From Ambrosia x helenae (Eukaryota; Streptophyta; Magnoliopsida; Asterales; Asteraceae), in contig CM061227.1 in the NCBI GenBank assembly GCA_030844895.1, positions 78,317,738 through 78,381,737 of the forward strand: a DNA stretch of 64,000 nt. Reading direction: 5' to 3'. Positions 12,220 through 22,377 of the stretch are shown here, piece after piece. Below the pieces are notes generated by a model. The model was not told where the DNA came from. It ran no database searches and saw only the letters and a list, made by a program, of their open reading frames with translations. The position numbers were made by a program, and so were the translations under genes. Position 1 is the first letter of the stretch. Each line of letters starts with the position of its first letter.

Positions 12220-12231
12220 GCTCTGTTACCA
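12220..12231 (-). other. primer binding site (right copy) of family A
   Basis: The minus strand reads TGGTAACAGAGC, the initiator-Met primer site with one substitution relative to the left copy. Confidence 0.75.
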
Positions 12232-12234
12232 ATC

Positions 12235-14015
12235 TGTAACACCCCAACCGATGGCGGAAACATCGAGATGTCACGTATTGATGATTGTTCAGTAGCTCAT
12301 GGTAGACAATAAGTTTCAATAATTGATTTAAATAAACTACATACAATTTTTCTAAAAGAATTTGTACATCGAAATGAAAAATACTAGACACATATCTTCA
12401 AGCATTAACTCTAATCTTCAAGTAAGCTATAACCTGAAACATGTTAAGTTTGAAAATATTTTGGGTCAACAAAAGTTGGTGAGAATTACATAGGTTTGAA
12501 TATTGAATAAAAACTTGTACAATTCGAGTGCCATGGCAAGTCTAGTCCATTTGTGAAAACAAAACTATTAGGTAAATCGTGTGTATAATCAACGCTTGTG
12601 ACTCGAATATTGTGGTCCATCCCATACGCATATGGTTCACTCGATTTTGTCATGTGCTCGATAAAAATCACCCACGCTACCTATGTAGGAGGTACACGTA
12701 TCCGGGTGGGGTTGTTAGTCCAAAAGATATATCATTGTATATCGTCGGCTGATCAATGTTAATGATTATGCTAGAATAATTGTGCTTACCCTAGTAATGT
12801 TTAAGACATAATGCAACATAGAATAACACATAGACACTTATGTTGAATTGTAAATTGATGTTGTAACATGTTTCACCCCAAAATAGTTAAAAGGAAAAAG
12901 GGGCTATGTAAACTCACCATGATTGTGACGACGAACTTCCAAGAAATTGACGAGAATCAAGGAATTATGCTTGAACCTAAATAGGTTAAGAATGATGATT
13001 TAGTGTCTATTCTTGCTCTTTTATGTCATATTATTAATTATTCGCATAACTATTTATTTTTAAATTATATAGATGTTATGAAATGTTATGTGTCATACGT
13101 TTTACAATATGAAGCCGTTATCAATACATATAATAAACCAAAGCCATTTTAATGACATGGCATTCAAAGAAGGTATTCTCTTTATTGAGTGTGCCATGTG
13201 TCATCCCATGTGGCAAGGCCTTTATTTTAGGAAAATAATAATTTAAAATTTAAAAACAAAATTAGTTTTTTATCTCTAATGTTTCCTCCCATAACTTTTA
13301 AACGTTAATATCTTTTATACACGAGATTTTTTAAAGAAAAAAATTACACCAAATTAACGAGCGTTTTATTATCTTTCCAACGAGTACCATAGTGCTATAT
13401 AAAAAACGGAGAAAAAAAACGACTATTTTTTGTAACCCGACAGGTATTGTGTCAGGTTTGGAATTAATTTAAAAAAAATTGTGGGTTTGGGTCGGGCCTG
13501 GGATTAGGTGATACCCGACCCAATTACCCTTTTTTTATATTAGAATATGATAACTTATGACAGAGATTTGTTTATAATAATAATAATAATAATAATATTC
13601 ATTAATCATATATTGGCAAGTCATTAATTATGTTGTCATATTAGATATTTTATTATGTCATATTAGATATTTCAACCCGGGACGCTCTCCAACAGGTAAT
13701 TGCTATGTTTTCTTTTTCTACCATATTCTGAAATAGCCCAAATCTTATTGTATGCAGTTAAAGACCTTTGACTGAATGTATTGGTGCTAAACAATCTATG
13801 TAAGGTGAAATGGATCTTTTGGTATTTTTTTTAAAGTATCTAATGTAAGTTGACACATATATGCCATTTTTATAGTTTAGATACTTTTAATTTTATTCAC
13901 TTTACTTAAATTTCTCAACCCGGGACGCTCCCGGGGTATAAGCTAGTATAAGAATGTTAGAAAAAGGACTTTCATTAAAACAAAATATATATTATGAAAA
14001 ATTCATAAGGTTACA
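12235..14015 (-). repeat. family A right LTR (internally deleted, contains a Helitron)
   Basis: It starts TGTAACACCCC and ends GGTTACA on the plus strand. It matches the left LTR from 12235 to about 13021, then jumps to the equivalent of 10146 in the left LTR. About 1.1 kb is therefore missing once the MITE is excluded. The join falls in a T-run (CTTTTA before TGTCATATT), consistent with a short-homology deletion. After removing the Helitron only about 955 bp of LTR remain. Confidence 0.75.
13121..13946 (+). mobile_element. non-autonomous Helitron, 826 bp
   Basis: The insert starts with TC, ends CTAG and sits between A and T of the host LTR. The left family A LTR supplies the empty site (CCGTTATATAAGAATG). 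A hairpin with perfect 7-bp arms (CCCGGGA at 13919-13925, TCCCGGG at 13929-13935, loop CGC) lies seven bases before CTAG. These are the diagnostic Helitron 3' features. There is no Rep/helicase gene. An (AAT)n run is at about 13577-13600. Confidence 0.85.
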
Positions 14016-16801
14016 AGAAGGCCTCTTGGGTTCTTAATAAACATGTGACAGATTATGACAAGGTGGTTGTCCATATCCTCTTGGGTACTTGTTGGTGGGT
14101 GGAGCATCGGTTACATGAACATCCCTGGAAGCAGATATTTCCAAATTTTTGGTAACAGATGTTTGAACTGGGGCAAATGTCTGTTTGGGTTTTCCTTTTG
14201 AAGTAGTCACCACTTGATTTGCAAGAGTTTTAGCCTTATACTCTTGTATTTTGACATCAAAATTTTTGAGATACAGGCACTCTTTAGTTTTGTGATTCTT
14301 CTTACAACATATTGAGCATGTGGTCTTAGAATCACATACACTTGTTCCTTTGTTGATATCGTATGCTTTTAGAAGAAAACAGTTTTTAGTAACATGATTC
14401 TTCTTTTCACAGAAATCACAAAACAAGTGAATAGACTTTTCTTTCTTTTCCCTTTTTTAGCCTTCTTTTCAACAGATGTTTGATCATCTGCTGGAAGATC
14501 TATCAAGGGAATGACCTTTGCCTGTGGTGCTTTCTTACCATCAGGGGTTTTGAAATTAACTGGTTTGAAGTTTTCAAGAGTACCACACTCATCAGACCAA
14601 GTTGGTTTAAATTCGTATTTTTCAAGTTTAGTGAATGATGAGGAACCTTCTAGTTTTTCAAGAACAACTTTCTTGCCATTAGGTTCAGTGATTTTAATCT
14701 CTTGACCCTTCAAATTAGTTGGTACTATCTCAACTAACTTTTGATCCCTTTTGTCAGTGTTTTCAAAAGCTAGAGAAGTGGTTTCAAAACCAAAACCAAA
14801 CTACATGACTTTTAGTTTGTTTGTTGAGGAGCATCTCAAAACCTTTGCATGATTCCACCCATTTTACACATTCAACTTGGGTGGCCTCAAGCTCCTTTTT
14901 ACAACCATGATATTTAGTTATCATAGTTTGGAGCTGGTCTTTGGTTATAGTTGATTCATGTTTTAAGCTGCTTATTTCAGATTCTTTTTCAGTCAATTTT
15001 GATTTTAACTATTTGGAAAGTTTTTTAAATTGAAGTTCATCATCTAAAACTTTCTTCCTAAGGTTTTCATTCACCTCTTTAATGTTAGCAAATGCTATTA
15101 CACATTTGTCTGAACATAAATCTTTCAGAATTTGAGGAGATACCTTAGCAGCAGCCATCAATGCACAATCACACTTGCACTCACAATCATCAGATGCACC
15201 ACAGGGATCTGAGAGATTCACAACCTCTTCTTTAGATTTTGTATCTGCAATTACTTCATCAACAATATCATCAGTCACAACATCAGATTCAGTTACCACA
15301 TCCTCATATTCAACCTCTTCAACCATAGCCATGAAACAAAAAATTTCTAGTTCATTTTTAGCTTTGGCTACAAGAGCAAAATTCTCATCTGATAGCTCTT
15401 CTGGTAGACTACTCCAATCAACAAAGCCTTATGTGAAGAAACTCTGTTGACTAGTCTCTGCAGGGGCAGAGGGTGGAACAGCAATCATTGGCATTTGTGC
15501 CTGAGCAATAGGTGTTTGCACATAATGGATCTAAGGAACAGTGGTTTGGACAAACTGGAGAGGAATAGTGTTTGAGGACTGTGCAAAATGAGCAGTGTTT
15601 TGCACATTTGGTCCAAGGGTATTATGGGAAACTTGATAAGTGTTGGTCTGTGGCCTTTGATTTGGATAGGTAATCATAGGTGTACCATGTTGACTCCTAC
15701 ATTCCCTAGCAAAATGACCAAGTCTATGACATTTATAACACTTGATCTTTGATTTATCCAACCCCACTTTTGACCTGCCAGTCAACCCTGGAAACCTTCT
15801 GCCAGTTTTCTTGTAAAAATTGTTAGTTCTTACACTGAGCAGGGCTAATTGGTGCATAATGTCCATTTCTTCCAAATCATCAGGGTCAAAGTATTTTAAG
15901 TCATCATACTCAAAGGATATGTTATCAGATGCCTGGATATCACCACCACTTGCTGTAAAAGCATAGTTTGGTGAATAAGAATCAGAGTTAAAACCTGAGT
16001 TAAAACCTGAAGTTATGTCAATGAAATGATCATAACTCTGATCCTTATTATTACCAGGCACCTCATCATGACACAAAAGTGTTGTATTACCAAAAACATA
16101 ATCATCGGACACTTTTCCAGAGTCCTGGAGCTTCTTTTTCTGCTTAAGCTCTCTCTCATAGGTCATGAGCTTACCATGAAGCTGGGTAAGTGATAGGTCC
16201 TTAAATCCAATTGTGTTTCTCATAACTATAGCAATAGTGTCCCATTTATCTGGTAGTGATCTTAAAAACCTATGGTTCAAAGTTAAATATGGGTAAGTTA
16301 GACCAACCAGTTTTAGTTCACTAATGAGACAGTTAAACCTCTCAAATTGTTGAGTTAATGACTCTCCCTTTACATGACTGAATGTTTCATATTGTTGGTT
16401 AAGTATTTCACGGTTGTTTTCAATAACCTCTTCAGTCCCACCAAATTGTTCTTTCAGTGCATCCACAACTCCTTTGCACTGTTACAGTGTAACAGCCCAG
16501 CATATATATCATTGGGTAGAGCCATGGCCACAATACTGAAGGCCTTGGCATCTAACTCAATTTTCTGAAAATCCTGTTCGGAGTAGTTTTCAAGTTTCTT
16601 AGGCTCTTGAACCTTGGGATCTTCAGTACTCGGCACCATCGGAACATGTGGTCCGAATATAACCGACTTCTAACACCCAGTGTTCTGTTGAGCTAGAACA
16701 TGGCTCATCCGACGTTGCCAGATATTGTATTCAGATCTGACAAGCATCGGTGGCTTGTTGTTTGTGCCAGTTTTGTGTGGATCATGATTGATTGAAGCCA
16801 T
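14016..16801 (-). pseudogene. copia-5 gag polyprotein (broken)
   Basis: The predicted start is the ATG at 16799-16801, reading MASINHDPHKTGTNNKPPML. The protein has a copia gag core (ENYSEQDFQKIELDAKAF; RSLPDKWDTIAIVMRN), a CCHC knuckle CYKCHRLGHFAREC near 15690-15740, an acidic region rich in DVVTESD, and a Lys/Glu coiled-coil stretch (about 14784-14996). A downstream Cys-rich pair follows (CDFCEKKNHVTKNC and CSICCKKNHKTKEC, about 14270-14420). Stops after NTGC near 16672 and near 16490, 15530, 15009 and 14784, and frameshifts near 14400-14450, break it. It ends abruptly at the family A insertion. Confidence 0.85.
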
Positions 16802-16956
16802 TCTCTGATTGTTTCACAAACAAAGTCTGTTTAAAAACGGTAGAAACAAAAATAAACTATTACTTTGTCTTCAATCCGACAAACAAACGATATCAATAAT
16901 TGTGAGCTGATCTGTTTATATTAAATTGATTGGTTAGATCGAATTTAATTGACCAA

Positions 16957-16968
16957 GCTCTGATACCA
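16957..16968 (-). other. primer binding site of copia-5
   Basis: The minus strand reads TGGTATCAGAGC, a perfect initiator-Met primer site, two bases from the LTR end. Confidence 0.85.
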
Positions 16969-16970
16969 AT

Positions 16971-17683
16971 TGTTAGGATCTGAGGTTGATTGTTTTGATT
17001 GTTTAAGTAAAGAAGTAATGAACGAAGTGAATCATAAATGGAAAGTGCAGCGGAATAATAAACTATTAATCAAAACAAGAGAATAAATGTTTTTCAATCA
17101 AAAGCTTTCATTAATTAAATGATTACAATCAATAGTACAAGTACTCCCCCTCAGCCTGATCACTCTGTGATTGTTTGTCTGAGAGAATGTTTCGAGTGAT
17201 AAATAGAACAGTACAAGCACTGTTCTATTTATAGACAAATCTAAACCACTAATGATCTAAGCTGACGTCACCTAAGATAGTGACCTCTAACAGAATAACA
17301 AACATAAAACATCTGTTGTATACAAACTACTGTTACATTGTAAAACTCTGAAAGGTAAACTGCTGTTGGGAAAACTCTGATGGTCTTGTATCTTCTGTTG
17401 GAGCCTAAGTGCTGTTGGCTCGAACAGACCTTTAGTCTTTAGTACTTTGATCAGCAGTTGTTCTTCATCAGACCTTTGGTCAGCAGTTGTTCTCTACCAG
17501 TTGTTATCCATCAGTCCTTTGTAGCAGAAGTTATCACAACAGTTGTTTGGGTACAGCAGATGTTAGGGTCAGCAGTCTTTTGGGAGAAGTAACTTGTAAA
17601 TGTTGTTTATTGCTAAGGATCAATTGAGTAGAATGTTTTGGCTTTCGAATCATTTGTTCTTCTCCAGGTCAGCAGACCCAACA
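16971..17683 (-). repeat. copia-5 5' LTR with TATA, TGACGTCA and CAGTTG cluster
   Basis: On the plus strand the LTR runs TGTTAGGATC...GACCCAACA. In the minus sense the TATA box CTATAAATAG is at 17225-17234. A bZIP/CRE palindrome TGACGTCA is at 17263-17270, about 30 bp upstream of it. Further upstream (about 17440-17570) CAGTTG, a MYB-type core, recurs several times. Together these suggest a stress-type promoter; activity is inferred only. Confidence 0.8.
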
Positions 17684-17849
17684 TATATATATATATAAGT
17701 TAAGAAATCTTTATTAGTGAAAATATGATTACAATTCCTTATACATATATATTGACATATTTATCAATACATATTTAAATAAATGAACGTACACACAAGC
17801 GCTTGCAAAAATATATTATATTTGTTTAAACCCGTGTCACCAATGCTCA
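17684..17849. other. AT-rich remnant between copia-5 and G1
   Basis: No gene or recognisable element. A (TA) run next to the LTR is followed by AT-rich sequence. The G1 reading frame is lost at 17850, so this may be deleted or scrambled gypsy DNA. Confidence 0.3.
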
Positions 17850-18208
17850 CTAATATGGAACCCAAATCCTATTAGCGAAATATAACATTCCGTCGGTCGT
17901 TGGTTCCAACAACCTAACTATAGCATGCAATGCTTCTTCCTTGATATTAGCTTCCTTGAGTGCTTCCTGTTGGGCTTCATTAATGCGATCCGTGAGACTT
18001 GAATGAATCGTCAAACCTAGTGCGCGAACACGTAGGGTTTTGACGCATTCCTTTCGACTTAAGGCATCCGCCACGATGTTTGCCATTCCCGGGTGATACT
18101 TAATCTCACAGTCGTAATCGTTCAGCATTTCAACCCATCTTCTTTGCCTCATGTTTGAATCCTTCTGATCGAAGATGTGTTGCAAACTTTTGTGGTCCGT
18201 GAAGATAG
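17850..18208 (-). pseudogene. G1 gypsy RNase H and pre-integrase segment
   Basis: The minus-strand protein contains the Ty3/gypsy RNase H block FTDHKSLQHIFDQ and RRWVEMLNDYDCEIKYHPG, followed by VADALSR. It ends at RIWVPY. It is the continuation of the RT at 22410-23165, separated by the A-prime insertion. About 130 residues expected between the RT block FLGHVV and this segment are missing. It was part of a pol polyprotein and is non-functional here. Confidence 0.9.
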
Positions 18209-18409
18209 TGTAACATCGCAAAAATTTCCCCTAATTTTTCTACGTAAAAACCTTACTACATACGCTATCCCTAACACAATTTATATATATATATGTATAT
18301 ATATAGTAATAATAATAATTATAAATTTTTTTTTTTTTTCAGATTTTATATTTATATATATATATGTAATATTTAAACAAAACCACACCCTCCTATTCAG
18401 CTTTATTCA

Positions 18410-18496
18410 AAAAAAAATGTATGCATCGCTTATGCCGGGTCTCGAACCGGGCCACATCCATTCACACACACAAGCTTTCACCATCTGCTCCACACA
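18410..18496 (-). other. tRNA-like Pol III module in the LTR (minus)
   Basis: On the minus strand an A-box-like GGAGCAGATGGTGAAAGC (about 18474-18491) is followed by an exact B-box consensus GGTTCGAGACC (18438-18448) in a small stem. A T-run of about nine lies at 18409-18417, which would act as a Pol III terminator. There is no complete cloverleaf, so it is tRNA-derived or SINE-like rather than a tRNA gene. Confidence 0.45.
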
Positions 18497-18993
18497 CATA
18501 CATTGATTTAAACCTGATTCACTTTATATTAATATACAAATTTTTCATCTCCTTTCTCCTTCCCTTCCTGTTACGAGACAGCAGCAGACTTTGTTTTATT
18601 TATTTATTTTTTTCTTCTCTCTTGACCAATCAATTAGCGAAATTATTGTGTAATTAACCATGGTTGACCATCTTTTCGTGATTACCGGCCTATCAATCAT
18701 CAATACCCGTCCAATTACAAGCTTAATCATACCAAATTTGATCATATGCGCGTCAAACATTTAAGCGTGGTCAACCATTTCCAAATTAACGATTCAGACC
18801 CATTCCCTATAAATTGATACCTTCTGCACCTTCACAACTCGCCAATACATCTCTCTTAACCTCCAATCTTCTTAATTCTACTCTGATTACTCTTCACGAT
18901 CACAGTTTGACTTTTAGAGTTGACTGAGCATTCGAGGATCGATAGAACGTTGTAAGTTGTTATTTTTCTGTGGGATTTATTATTCGGCATGTG

Positions 18994-19032
18994 CACGACA
19001 TTAACCCCATGATTGATTGGGTTAATGTCGTG
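18994..19032. repeat. perfect 14-bp hairpin in the A-prime LTR
   Basis: CACGACATTAACCC (18994-19007) pairs perfectly with GGGTTAATGTCGTG (19019-19032) around an 11-nt loop. Three G-U pairs can extend the stem outward. Confidence 0.8.
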
Positions 19033-19126
19033 TGTATTGATCAATTGAGAATGCTAGGGCTTGTATTTGATTTGGGGAAGAACATTGATTTTCCATATGT
19101 GTTATACATTAAACAAACTGAATCTT

Positions 19127-19161
19127 AACACAACCACAGGTCTAGACCAAGTGGTTGTGTT
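19127..19161. repeat. perfect 11-bp hairpin in the A-prime LTR
   Basis: AACACAACCAC (19127-19137) pairs perfectly with GTGGTTGTGTT (19151-19161) around a 13-nt loop. It overlaps the A-box of the plus-strand tRNA-like module. Confidence 0.75.
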
Positions 19162-19213
19162 GATGCTTGGATTCCCAGCAGACGCGGGTTCGAAACCCGG
19201 CTGCCACACTTTT
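19136..19213 (+). other. tRNA-like Pol III module in the LTR (plus)
   Basis: The A-box-like TAGACCAAGTGGTTG starts at 19143 and an exact B-box GGTTCGAAACC starts at 19187, the 44-nt offset typical of tRNA genes. A TTTTT terminator follows at about 19209-19213. No matching acceptor stem is visible, so it is tRNA-like, not a functional tRNA gene. Confidence 0.5.
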
Positions 19214-20730
19214 TGCTCCTTTATTTTCCTTTGTTATCAATTATATATATATGTTATTTATATCTTATAAATTCATTCAAAAATACTAAAACATTTTTAA
19301 AAATTCTACAAAAATTATTTTAAGTTAAACTAATGAAAAAGTTTAACTTACAATTTTTAGTTTTCAAAAATTTATTTATTTAATATATATAATAAATAAA
19401 TCAAGTTTATTCCATTTTATTTATAAAAATCCATTAAAATATCAAAACGATCTTTTAGATTCCCACAAAAATTATCCTAAGTTTTTATAACATTAAACTT
19501 TTCAGAAATGATTTTTATTTCTGAAAAATCATTTATTTAATATTTTTAATCATTTTTTGTTAGTTTTAATCATAATTAAATCATAATAAATTCAATTTTC
19601 ATTATTTTTGCACCAAAATTTTATACAATTTATTTTTAAATATTTAGAACAGAAATATGATTTTTAAGATAATAATTCTTTAATTTTAGTATTTTTAAAT
19701 ATTAAAGTTAAATTTTGACAATTTGTGATAAATAGATTTAAAAATCTATTTTAAAGGAAATAATTTTATAAAAATTATTTTTGTACTTTAAACACATTCT
19801 TATGACCATCCTAGATTTAACATTTATAAAAAGGATTTGTAGTTATTTATTTACTAAATTTCTCTCAATTGGCGAATATTTTTAATAATAATCAAACGAG
19901 CAATTATCCCCAATTCGAAGCCCTAGAAACTTATACATTTGTAGACTTGATAGACTTAGACATATTTATTACTTCATTATAGGGTGATACTTGATATATT
20001 TGGGCAACACAATTATCCAAATTTCTCAACAGATATAACATTTTACCAAGGTGAGTTTTACATAGCCCCTTTTCTATTTATCACCGTTTTTGGGGTGAAA
20101 CATGTTACAACATCATTTATGCAATTCAATCATCAATGTGTCTATGTGTTTTCTATGTTGCATTATGTCTTGAGCATGATTAGAGTAAGCACCATTCTAG
20201 CATAATCATTAACTCCGTACAAGCCGACGGTATACATTGATAGATCTATTGGACTGACAATCCCACCCGGATACGTGCCTCCTACAAAGGTTACGTGGGT
20301 GTTTGTTATCGCATAACATATTCAATTGGACCATGAGTGTATGGCATGTATCATTTTATAACAGTCATCAGGGTTGATTATGCACTCGATTTATTTCTAG
20401 TATGTTCTCACATATGGACTAGATTGACATGACACATGAATTGCACATCATTTTTATTCAATTATCAAAAACCTATGTAATTCTCACCAACTTTTGTTGA
20501 CCCAAAACATTTTCAACTTAACATGTTTCAGGTTCTATTTGCTTGAAGATTTGAATTGATGCTTGAAGATATGTGTATAGTTTTATTCAATTTGATGTAC
20601 AAATTCTAGAACAATTGTATGTAATTCAATTAAATCATCTAATGAAATTTATTATTCACCATGAGCTACTGAACAAGTCATCAATACGTGGCACCTCGAT
20701 GTTTCCGCCATCGGTTGGGGTGTTACAGAT

Positions 20731-20743
20731 TGGTATCAGAGCC
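20731..20743 (+). other. primer binding site of A-prime
   Basis: TGGTATCAGAGCC is a perfect initiator-Met primer site, three bases after the LTR end. Confidence 0.9.
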
Positions 20744-21273
20744 ATGGTTATAGGGAATTAGGTTATTAGAAAAATAATCTAGTCTATAACCATAGGATTT
20801 AACAAGTACATGCTTCCTTTACTTGCTATTCTCTATCTCCCTCCTACTTCATATCCCTACTTTCATTCCTACAAGAAGGTTGCTCTCCATCAGTGGATCT
20901 ACTCTTAGACTAATAGGACAAATTCCTCAGGTTTTAACCTGAACCCCTTGAGATCTCGTCGAAATTCTAGAATTTTAATAACGAACACGTGCAATCTGGA
21001 AGGGTGAACGCCTGTATTCTGAGTCTTCTGTCTAGGCTGGCATTGCGCATATATCCCAATCAGACGAGGGACCCGGATGCCTACCTGGGAATTCTCGGGA
21101 TGAGTGTTCACTTATAGGCTAAAGCATGTCTTCATATGTTATTAGAATCTGGAATCTTTGATAAGTCAACGTTTTCGTTTATTCGTTTTAATTAATGAAT
21201 AAACGATTACATTCCTTATATTACCTCATTCATTTCATGCCTCATTGAGACTTCATTGTGTCCTTTACAGATC
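20744..21273 (+). other. A-prime untranslated leader
   Basis: There is no gene. The sequence ends TCCTTTACAGATC directly before the mini-gag ATG, an acceptor-like context also seen before the copia gag and third ORFs. Confidence 0.5.
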
Positions 21274-21906
21274 ATGTCTTCACGCCACAGCACTCGCATT
21301 AACAGTGGTGACAATCATGAAGAAGAGAGCAGCAACCACAACCACAACACTAACCACAACAATGGAGGTGACGCCCAACTAGCTACGATTATTTCTCAAC
21401 AATTGGCACAACAAATCACAACTCTGGTTTCTAACTTGTTGGCTCAAGTCATCCCAATGAATGGGAACGGCAATGGAAATGGAAATGGCGATGGAATTCA
21501 CATAAAGAACGGAACCTTAGTTCGGAAAAGCGAGAAAACAAGTATTGTGGCCGCGGTAACTACGAAGAACCAGAAGCGTAAGACCAGGAATCCTAATGTA
21601 AACCTCACTACACAAGCCTCTAACAAGAAGCCTTATACAAGAAACTTTCCATTGTGTAACACATGCAATCGACATCATCCCACTGTTTCAGCATGTCGCG
21701 TGTGCACCAATTGTGGTAGGTATGGCCATCTGGTCAACACATGTCGTGAGACCCCAAACCCTAATGCCAATCAACCCACCAACCCTGCTCAGGCTGATGA
21801 TCCTAATCGATACAACTATGGTCAATGCTATGAATGTGGGGACCCAAATCACTACCGTAACCGATGCCCTAAACTAAACCGAGATCAAGACCCTCCAGCT
21901 ACTTAA
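21274..21906 (+). CDS. A-prime mini-gag with three zinc knuckles (intact)
   Basis: This is an intact frame of about 210 residues starting MSSRHSTRIN. I prefer this Met to the upstream in-frame Met at 21256 because it lies just after the acceptor-like TTTACAG and has a gypsy-like start. The protein has an Asn/His-rich N-terminus, a short hydrophobic segment (LATIISQQLAQQITTLVSN), then a basic stretch. Three Cys/His knuckles follow: CNTCNRHHPTVSAC (atypical), CTNCGRYGHLVNTC and CYECGDPNHYRNRC (both canonical CCHC). The capsid core of a normal gypsy gag is missing. It probably binds RNA; whether it co-assembles with helper gag is inference. Confidence 0.8.
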   Translation: MSSRHSTRINSGDNHEEESSNHNHNTNHNNGGDAQLATIISQQLAQQITTLVSNLLAQVIPMNGNGNGNGNGDGIHIKNGTLVRKSEKTSIVAAVTTKNQKRKTRNPNVNLTTQASNKKPYTRNFPLCNTCNRHHPTVSACRVCTNCGRYGHLVNTCRETPNPNANQPTNPAQADDPNRYNYGQCYECGDPNHYRNRCPKLNRDQDPPAT

Positions 21907-22059
21907 CAGCAAGTACCACCATTTAAATGTTGTTTGCTTTTAATTCTATGTAATGGCATTTTTTATTCAAGTAATAAATTCAAGTATTATCATAACATCT
22001 GTGTGCATGCTTGTTTGTGAACTAATTGCTATATCTATGATCATACTTGCTTACTTGTA

Positions 22060-22200
22060 CAACAGTTAGTTGACTACCAAACAACCTACTTAACGATTGG
22101 TAGAGGTCATCATGTCTTTCCAACAGTCGGGAGAGGCCCTACCACCTGCTCAACGACTGGTGGAGACCATCAGACCTGCTCAACAATCGGAAGAGTCATA
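22060..22200 (+). repeat. ~30-bp tandem repeats before the A-prime polypurine tract
   Basis: Degenerate units containing CTGCTCAAC and GGTAGAGG or GGTGGAGA lie in tandem. They correspond to the units at 10437-10575 in family A. Confidence 0.6.
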
Positions 22201-22342
22201 AAAGGACGCAAAACCTTAATGTAAGGTAAATTGGTAATTACGGTCCGGAACGTAATCATGAATTTACAGGTACGTTAAGGTAGTGTGAAATTTTATCAAG
22301 GTTTCCGGTAGATGACCAATTATAACCTGGTATTTTTCTTTT

Positions 22343-22377
22343 AACTTCGGGACGAAGTTTCCAAAAGTAGGGGAGAC
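22343..22377 (+). other. hairpin and polypurine tract of A-prime
   Basis: A perfect 7-bp stem (AACTTCG at 22343-22349 with CGAAGTT at 22353-22359, loop GGA) lies directly before the polypurine tract AAAAGTAGGGGAGAC, which ends at the 3' LTR start at 22378. Confidence 0.75.

Larger units (their letters stand above)
6562..14015 (-). mobile_element. Family A: tandemly arranged non-autonomous gypsy-like element
   Basis: Reading the minus strand from 14015: LTR (14015-12235), primer site, short internal region, polypurine tract, second LTR (10312-7811), a second primer site, then a second copy of the 5' internal region running to 6562, where copia-1 interrupts it. No pol is seen. The LTRs share their U5 end and primer site with A-prime (18209-22409), so these are related families. 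The right boundary is in copia-5 gag with a possible target duplicate AGAAG at 14016-14020. Confidence 0.8.
14016..17683 (-). mobile_element. Copia-5: Ty1/copia element, gag and 5' LTR only
   Basis: This is a minus-strand copia with a 713-bp 5' LTR, primer site, short leader and most of gag. It is cut at 14015 by the family A LTR, so protease and pol lie elsewhere or are lost. Its gag is clearly distinct from copia-1/2/3. The sequence just beyond the LTR is TATATATATATA, so a TATAT target duplicate is possible but not checkable. Confidence 0.8.
18209..20727 (+). repeat. A-prime 5' LTR (2.5 kb)
   Basis: It starts TGTAACATCGC and ends GGGGTGTTACA, followed by GAT and the primer site. The first 32 bp recur exactly at 22378-22409. 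The interior is AT-rich (especially 19210-19980), with two tRNA-like modules and two perfect hairpins described separately. The final ~650 bp is shared with the family A LTRs. There is no gene. Confidence 0.85.

Noticed and set aside
18177..18657. Plus-strand frames at the G1/A-prime junction
   Set aside because: They cross the LTR boundary and are low-complexity Ile/Tyr/Phe translations of AT-rich LTR.
19136..19213. A genuine tRNA gene
   Set aside because: A and B boxes are present but no 7-bp acceptor stem or plausible anticodon arm is visible.
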